From an uncultured Actinomycetes bacterium (GTDB lineage Bacteria; Actinomycetota; Actinomycetes; Nanopelagicales; Nanopelagicaceae), in NCBI GenBank assembly GCA_903928395.1, contig CAIYQS010000231.1, positions 1 through 10,982 of the forward strand: a stretch of 10,982 bases of DNA. Reading direction: 5' to 3'. Made by a program: the position numbers and the translations under genes. Under the pieces are notes generated by a model. That model was given only the letters and a program-made list of their open reading frames with translations, searched no databases and had not been told where the DNA came from. This document shows positions 6,726 to 10,982 of this stretch, in pieces (the stretch's first letter is position 1; each line of letters opens with the position of its first letter).

Positions 6726-7682
6726 TTAGAGATTTTCCTCCTGATAGTAATTCTTCCAAACCAAGCGATGGATTGGAATTTTGTACGGGAGTGAACGAAC
6801 GCCCGGAATCAAAGGCATGATTATCAATCCAAGTGAGAGCGCACCCATAATGACCATGATCCATGCATCCGCATTTGCGCCAAATGGATGGCTGTCTCCA
6901 TTGTTAAATGGCGGAATTTGATACCAGAAGGAATACAACCAGAGCCAAGCTTGACCAGGGTAACGTCCAGTCTCGTTCATCATTCCCCAGGTTGAACCCT
7001 GAAGATTTGAAGCTGTACTTTGATCATTGAAGTAACTTCCGTCACCCAAGAAGAGAGTCTGCTTCGTATAGTCACTTTGGAAGTAATTTCCTTGCGAGAG
7101 TAAGGCACCGTCCAACGAACCAGCTTGTGCCATTGAAAGCAATCCAGTTGCCAGCTGTGGAACAGGTCCATAATTACCAGCGGGAACTTTCGTTGCATCC
7201 TGATTGGCCTTGGTAAGGGCATTGTCATAGTTGGTCGCCCAAGTGGATTGAGTTTTGCTATCCGAGGCTTGCCACTGTTTCAAAGCATCCGCAACAGGCC
7301 CGGAATTCACCACCGTCGTCAGAGGTGTGATGACAAAGTCATTGACTGTATCCACGGGATGGGTCACACCCATTAGCTTCGCGAGGTGGAGTGGCCCAAG
7401 ATTTACACCATCAGAAGCTGTGTTGTATGGGGCACCATAGCCACCCGTTCCGCTCGAGCCCGCCAACTCTTGAACGGAGGTAGCGTAAAAGTCAGCCGGG
7501 GCTGCAACTGCCCATTGTTTAAAGGTGATTTGTTTATCATCTGGTGATCCAAAGAGTGTTGAAAGTGCAACGACAGCAATGGTGATGACGACAAGTGCGG
7601 CCACGCCCTCTTTGATGAGATCATATGGACGAGTTCTTCCGCTCCAAGAAGCGGATTCGAGTTCTGCGCGACGGTCGCTCAT
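6726..7682 (-). CDS. Cytochrome b6-associated membrane protein with large extracytoplasmic domain
   Basis: This 318-residue protein is encoded directly after the b6-like gene, its ATG overlapping that gene's stop as ATGA (7682-7679). It has a short cytoplasmic N-terminus, one membrane span (about 25-45), an extracytoplasmic region of over 200 residues rich in Gly, Ser, Asn and aromatics, a Trp/Tyr-rich amphipathic stretch ('AWLWLYSFWYQIPPF', 245-259), a second clear span (about 274-292) and a basic tail. Its place after a b6-type protein is where subunit IV or the cytochrome b C-terminal half would sit. It lacks the PEWY quinol-site motif, and I see no haem-binding CxxCH. I infer a dedicated partner subunit, perhaps shaping a quinol site or docking an outside electron acceptor. 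I recall similar actinobacterial proteins beside b6-like genes but no assigned function. Start supported by a GGGAGA ribosome-binding site. Confidence 0.75.
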   Translation of the reverse strand: MSDRRAELESASWSGRTRPYDLIKEGVAALVVITIAVVALSTLFGSPDDKQITFKQWAVAAPADFYATSVQELAGSSGTGGYGAPYNTASDGVNLGPLHLAKLMGVTHPVDTVNDFVITPLTTVVNSGPVADALKQWQASDSKTQSTWATNYDNALTKANQDATKVPAGNYGPVPQLATGLLSMAQAGSLDGALLSQGNYFQSDYTKQTLFLGDGSYFNDQSTASNLQGSTWGMMNETGRYPGQAWLWLYSFWYQIPPFNNGDSHPFGANADAWIMVIMGALSLGLIIMPLIPGVRSLPYKIPIHRLVWKNYYQEENL

Positions 7683-8314
7683 TTGCGTTCTCCCAACTCT
7701 TTGTTGAAAGCATCGATGGGTGGAACAACGCCTTTAGCTCGAACCATAAGGACGTGAATTACTGTGATCAATCCCAACACAAGTGGCAAAAACGCCACGT
7801 GCAAGAGAATCATCTGACCAAAGTTAGTCACATTAAAACGTGACCCAATTCCGACCGAGTTGAATCCATCCTTTGCTTCATAAGAAATCCATTGAGAATC
7901 AAAGTTTGTCTGAACTAGGTACCCAGTAAAGGCCGTTGCTATAGAGGCGACAAAAGCGACTGCACCTGTTATCCACGTAAGTAGTCGTCGACCACGCCAG
8001 GCGGCCATCCAAAACTTTCCCCAAAGGTGGACAACCATGAAAATGAAGAAGAATTGAACGCTCCAAAAATGCATACTGTTAATAAAATGGCCAACATTGG
8101 AATAGTGATACCAACTGGCGCCTTCAAATGCCAAGACAATTCCTGAAGCAATGATGACTCCAAGGGAGGCTAAGGTCGCAACTCCAAAGAGATAAATCCA
8201 GGAGGCGACATACGCAGGCTGGGTATCAGGCAGAAGTTTTTCGACCGGCAAATTTTTCTGCCAACTCTTGCGGAGTTTGCTGGTCCACATCTCTTTTTCT
8301 TGTGTGGTGCTCAT
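7679..8314 (-). CDS. Cytochrome b6-like protein (N-terminal cytochrome b domain)
   Basis: This 211-residue membrane protein equals the N-terminal four-helix half of cytochrome b. Spans are about 37-62, 77-98, 113-134 and 170-191. The histidine pairs for two b haems are intact: H82 and H96 on helix B, H172 and H187 on helix D. There are 13 residues between the first pair and 14 between the second; the 14-residue spacing is that of cytochrome b6 rather than mitochondrial-type cytochrome b. 'FTGYLVQTNFDSQW' (129-142) follows helix C. It should carry electrons across the membrane between a quinol pool and a partner. It lies between a 55-codon ORF and the 318-residue partner, with four-base ATGA overlaps at both ends, so translation is coupled. 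A GGGGAAGGG-type ribosome-binding site precedes the ATG. No Rieske protein or cytochrome c is in the window, so this is unlikely to be the cell's standard bc complex. Confidence 0.9.
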   Translation of the reverse strand: MSTTQEKEMWTSKLRKSWQKNLPVEKLLPDTQPAYVASWIYLFGVATLASLGVIIASGIVLAFEGASWYHYSNVGHFINSMHFWSVQFFFIFMVVHLWGKFWMAAWRGRRLLTWITGAVAFVASIATAFTGYLVQTNFDSQWISYEAKDGFNSVGIGSRFNVTNFGQMILLHVAFLPLVLGLITVIHVLMVRAKGVVPPIDAFNKELGERK

Positions 8315-8478
8315 TTTTGACCCTTCCCCTTCTTGTTGCCGGGGAACGGCAAGGTGAGCGCTAGGCCAAATAAAACCAACATCCCAAGAATGATGACGAG
8401 GTTGGTGATCGACATCTGAAACCAGCCAATATGTATATATACAGCCTTCAGATTCATAAAGTGTCCAAAAATTCCCAT
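8311..8478 (-). CDS. 55-aa single-span membrane protein, first gene of the b6-like cluster
   Basis: A short frame from ATG 8478 to TGA 8311 encodes 55 residues. A hydrophobic span lies at about 25-43 ('LVIILGMLVLFGLALTLPF') and is followed by a strongly basic tail, GNKKGKGQK, which predicts a cytoplasmic C-terminus. Its stop overlaps the b6-like start as ATGA (8314-8311), which is strong support that it is translated. Later in-frame ATGs at 8457 and 8415 would give 48 or 34 residues with the same span. For ATG 8478, a weak TACCTT box lies seven bases upstream, so it may be leaderless. The frame stays open upstream to 8626 but has no ATG, GTG or TTG there. By analogy with the small helical subunits (PetG, L, M, N) of b6f it may stabilise the cytochrome; that role is inferred. 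I do not recognise the family. Confidence 0.68.
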   Translation of the reverse strand: MGIFGHFMNLKAVYIHIGWFQMSITNLVIILGMLVLFGLALTLPFPGNKKGKGQK

Positions 8479-8609
8479 AGTGGTAAAGGTAAAGGTTTTA
8501 GCACGCGATAAGTAGGTTTCGGGCGATTTAATACCAGGTTTTGCATGCGACTGAGTGCCAGCACTACTGCTACTCTCTGATTTTACAGGGCAACAGACGC
8601 GGAGTGAAG

Positions 8610-8927
8610 ATGACAGATATAACCATCATGCAGCGCGATCTCACGCCGTTTGAACACTTGGTTCTAGATTTGCTCTGCAAAGGAAAATCAAACGTCGCAA
8701 TTGCTCATGAAACGGCACATACCGAAAAAGTCATCGAAAATACCGTCTCACGCTCGGCCCGGGTATTTGGAATCACCTCGGACGGAGATACAAATGTCCG
8801 AGTGCTGTTAGCTCTCGCTTACCGCACGCATTTTGGAGATGCAGCCTTTGATTCATTTGGTCTTCCTTGCCAGCACTTACAACCAGGTCCCGACGGCCGC
8901 ATGTATTGCGCTCGCCATATCGAGTAG
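8610..8927 (+). CDS. Stand-alone LuxR-type helix-turn-helix regulator with Cys/His tail
   Basis: This 105-residue protein is essentially a LuxR/GerE DNA-binding domain alone. 'LTPFEHLVLDLLCKGKSN' (11-28) is the typical start, 'VAIAHETAHTEKVIENTVSRS' (29-49) contains the scaffold and recognition helices, and 'NVRVLLALAYR' closes the domain. There is no receiver, PAS or ligand domain. The tail holds C87-x-H89-x10-C100-x2-H103, which could bind a metal or sense redox state. Start: ATG 8610 with GGAG (8601-8604) five bases upstream; an in-frame ATG at 8541 would add 23 residues but lacks that support. The gene is divergent from the b6-like cluster across a 131-base gap and 23 bases ahead of a four-span membrane protein, so it may control either or both. 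The HTH call is firm; targets and metal binding are inferred. Confidence 0.85.
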   Translation: MTDITIMQRDLTPFEHLVLDLLCKGKSNVAIAHETAHTEKVIENTVSRSARVFGITSDGDTNVRVLLALAYRTHFGDAAFDSFGLPCQHLQPGPDGRMYCARHIE

Positions 8928-8950
8928 AAGTCGAATAGAAAAGGACGTTC

Positions 8951-9316
8951 ATGAAAGCACTAGCCGCAACTTTCTTCGTAATCCACATCTTGAGCATTGC
9001 CGGAATCGTCATCCTCTTGCTGATGCAGGCTGGAAAAAGCATCAAAGTTGTCCCGAAGGGTCTGACCCACCTTGGTTTGACTGCCCTTGTTGCTGGAGTA
9101 GTTATGGTCGGAGCTCGCCAAGCGCAACATCATCAGAATGCAACCATGTATCCCACCTATAACTATGGAATCCTTGCTGCAAAGTTGGGCGTGCTCGTCA
9201 TATTCTTGGTCGTTGCTTATAAGCATGCAAAATCCGAAGCCATCACTCGGGCAACTTGGGTAACTTTGTTGGGATTAATTGTGATAAATATCGGTCTCGC
9301 CGGTTCCCTTAAGTAA
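8951..9316 (+). CDS. Four-span membrane protein of unknown function
   Basis: This 121-residue integral membrane protein has four predicted spans at about 6-26, 37-54, 73-90 and 99-118 and short loops. The loop between spans 2 and 3 is polar (GARQAQHHQNATMYPTYN) and contains two adjacent histidines. Further histidines lie in span 1 (H12), at the start of span 2 (H40) and just after span 3 (H92). The layout recalls small CopD-like or DUF2269-type four-helix proteins, some of which bind haem or copper, but I cannot assign it. Start: ATG 8951 with AAAGGA about five to six bases upstream. It follows the LuxR-type gene by 23 bases in the same direction, so the two likely form an operon. It may belong functionally with the divergent b6-like cluster, which is also a membrane redox module. 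Confidence 0.8.
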   Translation: MKALAATFFVIHILSIAGIVILLLMQAGKSIKVVPKGLTHLGLTALVAGVVMVGARQAQHHQNATMYPTYNYGILAAKLGVLVIFLVVAYKHAKSEAITRATWVTLLGLIVINIGLAGSLK

Positions 9317-9344
9317 TTCGATCACAATAAAACCAACTTTTGTC

Positions 9345-9791
9345 ATGGTAACCGTCAGGCAAATTAAAAGTTCTGATAAAGAGCGCTGGCTTGAGTTGTG
9401 GAGTGGTTACTTAACCTTCTATGAAAGCGCACTCACTTCGGAACAAACCGAACTAACTTGGAGTCGCTTGCACGATTCTTCGTTTAATCTCTATGGGATT
9501 GTTGCGGAAATTGATGGAAAAGTAATTGGAATAACCCACTATTTGTTTCGTCCCTCGAGCTGGGCTCAGACCGATTATTGCTATCTTGAGGATTTATACG
9601 TCGATCCCACACTACGGGGGGCTGGCGCCGGGCGGTCGCTCATCGACGCGGTGATAGCGGCCGCCCGTGCCAAGATGTCTGGACGGGTGTACTGGACAAC
9701 TAAAGAGAGCAATACACGAGCCCGCGTCTTATACGACTCGTATTCGCCGGCCTCTGAATTTGTCCAGTATCGCCTGCCACAAACTTATTGA
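9345..9791 (+). CDS. GNAT family N-acetyltransferase
   Basis: A 148-residue soluble enzyme that transfers an acetyl group from acetyl-CoA to an amine. The core is complete: an N-terminal strand and helix (VTVRQIKSSDKERWLEL, 2-18), the 'YGIVAEIDGKVIGITHY' strands (50-66), the 'YLEDLYVDPTLRG' strand (80-92), the acetyl-CoA pyrophosphate loop R91-GAGAG-96, and a C-terminal block with N123 and Y130. It resembles the Hpa2-like branch, which acts on small polyamine-type or protein substrates, but the substrate cannot be read. ATG 9345 has no clear Shine-Dalgarno sequence and no TANNNT box at the leaderless distance; it lies 28 bases after the four-span gene and may be translated as part of that transcript. 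The length is normal for the family. Confidence 0.9.
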   Translation: MVTVRQIKSSDKERWLELWSGYLTFYESALTSEQTELTWSRLHDSSFNLYGIVAEIDGKVIGITHYLFRPSSWAQTDYCYLEDLYVDPTLRGAGAGRSLIDAVIAAARAKMSGRVYWTTKESNTRARVLYDSYSPASEFVQYRLPQTY

Positions 9792-9814
9792 GTTTTTCTT
9801 TATTAAGTTTTTTT
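9781..9814 (+). terminator. Possible weak terminator after the GNAT gene
   Basis: AAACTTA (9781-9787) can pair with TAAGTTT (9804-9810), which runs into seven consecutive T residues (9808-9814). The stem is AT-rich with a 16-base loop, so it is weak. The T tract and its position at the end of the plus-strand unit favour termination, but this is tentative. Confidence 0.3.
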
Positions 9815-9845
9815 ATCTCTGATGCGTTAAGCGGTAGCGCTTCTA

Positions 9846-10394
9846 TTAAGCGTTTTCACCAACGCGACGGGCGTGCATGAAGCCAAGGAAGGCCAAGAGG
9901 AGGAACAAGATTCCGCCTAAGTAGGCAACCAAAGCTGCGTACATTGCAATCTGTCCGATCTGCCAGAAGGCATATCCATAGAGCAATAATCCGCGAAGCG
10001 TTGATCCACGGAACAGCAATTGAACTTGATTTGCGAGTGCAGCATTTGTTGGATCTGCTTGTGCAGCAGCGCTAACTTCGGAATAGGTCTTTCCACCTGC
10101 AATTTCACTTAGGTGAACTGCAATAAAGTGATCTGCGTAAACTTCTGCTTGGCGACCATTGAGCATCTGCTGTCCAGCATATTTTGCGATGAATGGTTGA
10201 TCCTTTGCAGGCAAACTTGTAATCGCACCGCTTCCTGCGGCTGGGAATGTTACGTTCTGCTCGAGTAACTGAGTCTTCACTTGGTCGTTGGTAAAACTAT
10301 AACCCCAGGTAAGAAGTCCGCCCGCCATTAATAGAACTACTGCAAGCAATAGTCCCGTTGAGCTTGCAACCTTATCCACAAACTTTCTATTCAT
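9846..10394 (-). CDS. Actinobacterial membrane protein of unknown function (of the kind often mislabelled LigA)
   Basis: This 182-residue protein has an N-terminal span (about 13-33), an extracytoplasmic stretch of roughly 100 residues, and a long hydrophobic C-terminal part (about 132-173) that can hold two spans, ending in HARRVGENA. The order of an N-terminal span, an outside loop with 'YADHFIAVHLSEIAGGKTYSEV' (86-107; shown here only as a position guide for Y86, H89, H94 and the GGKTY turn), then a loop before 'RGSTLRG' and the last spans, matches a family common in actinobacteria. Databases sometimes call that family 'aromatic ring-opening dioxygenase LigA', without catalytic grounds. 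No catalytic motif or haem site is visible. Start: ATG 10394 with AAAGGAA about five bases upstream. It is a single gene, convergent with the GNAT gene and divergent from cdd. Function unknown. Confidence 0.82.
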   Translation of the reverse strand: MNRKFVDKVASSTGLLLAVVLLMAGGLLTWGYSFTNDQVKTQLLEQNVTFPAAGSGAITSLPAKDQPFIAKYAGQQMLNGRQAEVYADHFIAVHLSEIAGGKTYSEVSAAAQADPTNAALANQVQLLFRGSTLRGLLLYGYAFWQIGQIAMYAALVAYLGGILFLLLAFLGFMHARRVGENA

Positions 10395-10590
10395 TTCCGT
10401 TCCTTTCGTCGATGTAAGGAAGGTGGTTCACAACCCCGCTTAATGTGTTTAGCAAGATTCTTTCCGCGTTCCTCTCAGAGACAATCTTGGCTTCTTTGGA
10501 GTAAATAAAAAACACAAGAATTCGGTGCTACCCCTCAGTGAACTGTGATCTAGGGAACTGAGGCCCATGGGAGAGCTGAAAAGTAGGGTA

Positions 10591-10619
10591 TTCAATTAGG
10601 TGCGCTATTCCTTTAGACT
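10591..10619 (+). promoter_or_regulatory. Promoter of cdd, leaderless or nearly so
   Basis: TAGACT (10614-10619) is a good -10 box ending eight bases before the cdd ATG. A partial -35 box, TTCAAT (10591-10596), lies 17 bases further upstream, the ideal distance. No Shine-Dalgarno sequence precedes the ATG, so the transcript probably starts at or within a base or two of the start codon. Confidence 0.5.
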
Positions 10620-10627
10620 CCCAACCT

Positions 10628-10982
10628 ATGACGACGCGACCGATAAATTGGACTGAACTTCATGATTTGGCCAAAACCGCAATGGAGCAGGCCTATGCTC
10701 CTTATTCGAAATTCCCCGTAGGGGTTGCTGCGCTCGTAAACGATGGACGACTTATTTCAGGTTGTAATGTCGAAAATGCAAGTTATGGGCTCGGCTTGTG
10801 TGCAGAGTGCGGGCTGGTATCTAATCTGATTCGTTCAGGAGGCGGAAGGCTAATCGCCATCGTATGTGTGGACGGTGTAGGCAATTACCTAGCTCCTTGT
10901 GGTCGCTGTCGTCAGTTGCTCTTTGAGCATGGCGGAAAAGAAGCGCTCCTTATGACATCAGAGGGACCCCAAAGTCTGGAGG
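10628..10982 (+). CDS. cdd: Cytidine deaminase (partial, 3' end beyond the window)
   Basis: Cytidine deaminase hydrolyses cytidine and deoxycytidine to uridine and deoxyuridine with release of ammonia, for pyrimidine salvage in the cytosol. The first 118 residues are present. They contain 'AYAPYSKFPVGVAAL' (22-36), the substrate-binding 'GCNVENASYG' (45-54), the catalytic and zinc motif C58-A59-E60, and the second zinc motif P90-C91-G92-R93-C94. Three cysteine ligands (58, 91, 94) are the pattern of the small homotetrameric class of about 130 residues, so only about 10-20 residues should be missing. Start: ATG 10628, supported by the promoter at 10591-10619. In actinobacteria cdd is often followed by thymidine phosphorylase, but that region is not visible. 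Confidence 0.95.
   Translation, partial: MTTRPINWTELHDLAKTAMEQAYAPYSKFPVGVAALVNDGRLISGCNVENASYGLGLCAECGLVSNLIRSGGGRLIAIVCVDGVGNYLAPCGRCRQLLFEHGGKEALLMTSEGPQSLE

Noticed and set aside
8431..8442. TATATATA-like run that could be a promoter
   Set aside because: It lies inside the 55-codon gene, and the gene junctions show the cluster is translated through this point. A weak internal promoter is possible but unsupported.
8541..8609. Upstream ATG adding 23 residues to the LuxR-type regulator
   Set aside because: It lacks a ribosome-binding site, whereas ATG 8610 has GGAG at the right distance and starts just before the domain.
9829..9842. AAGCG-GTAG-CGCTT hairpin near the end of the 9846 gene
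   Set aside because: A five-base stem without a following T tract on the minus strand; not a credible terminator.
9846..10394. Annotation as an aromatic ring-opening dioxygenase LigA
   Set aside because: The protein is mostly membrane spans around a polar loop and shows no dioxygenase motif. The real LigB-type enzyme is the unrelated gene at 4521-5291.
10533..10563. CCTCAGT / ACTGAGG inverted repeat upstream of cdd
   Set aside because: Seven base pairs with a 17-base loop, no T tract and no alignment with a promoter; may be chance.
1..10982. CRISPR array, insertion sequence, prophage or tRNA
   Set aside because: No regularly spaced repeats, transposase or integrase frame, terminal inverted repeats or cloverleaf were seen. 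The window reads as ordinary chromosome.

Overview
The window looks like a chromosomal segment of a small-genome, moderate-GC actinobacterium. The best guess is a freshwater Nanopelagicales (acI)-type lineage, but this is inferred from gene style and not from a marker gene. Supporting signs are the DUF2236/MpaB-like protein, an actinobacterial type of three-segment membrane protein often mislabelled LigA, short intergenic gaps, and several genes whose ATG follows a TANNNT -10 box by 6-8 bases with no Shine-Dalgarno sequence (leaderless transcription). I see no mobile element, CRISPR array, tRNA or rRNA. No gene-free stretch exceeds 300 bases.

Layout. (1) 1-3142, minus strand: the start of a peptide/dipeptide ABC uptake operon, with a secreted family-5 substrate-binding protein first, a perfect 15-bp hairpin in the intergenic gap, then a DppB-type permease that runs off the left edge. 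(2) 3271-4533, plus: tgt, queuosine tRNA-guanine transglycosylase, overlapping its convergent neighbour by 13 bases. (3) 4521-6707, minus: DinB/YfiT-like protein, DUF2236 (MpaB-like oxygenase) and a LigB/DODA-type dioxygenase. The dioxygenase has its own leaderless promoter preceded by a near-perfect 24-bp palindrome that looks like a repressor operator. (4) 6726-8478, minus: a three-gene, translationally coupled cluster (ATGA overlap at both junctions) encoding a 55-aa single-span protein, a four-helix cytochrome b6-like protein with all four haem-ligand histidines, and a two-anchor protein with a large extracytoplasmic domain. No Rieske protein or cytochrome c is present. (5) 8610-9316, plus, divergent from the cytochrome cluster: a stand-alone LuxR-type DNA-binding protein with a Cys/His-rich tail and a four-span membrane protein. 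(6) 9345-9791, plus: a GNAT acetyltransferase. (7) 9846-10394, minus: a small membrane protein. (8) 10628-end, plus: the start of cytidine deaminase cdd.

The strongest candidate for an undescribed system is the b6-like cluster at 6726-8478, possibly with its divergent regulator and four-span partner. It looks like a compact membrane redox module built on a lone cytochrome b6 half. Next are the operator-controlled dioxygenase with its DUF2236/DinB neighbours, and the DppB-type permease with about six extra membrane spans inside it.
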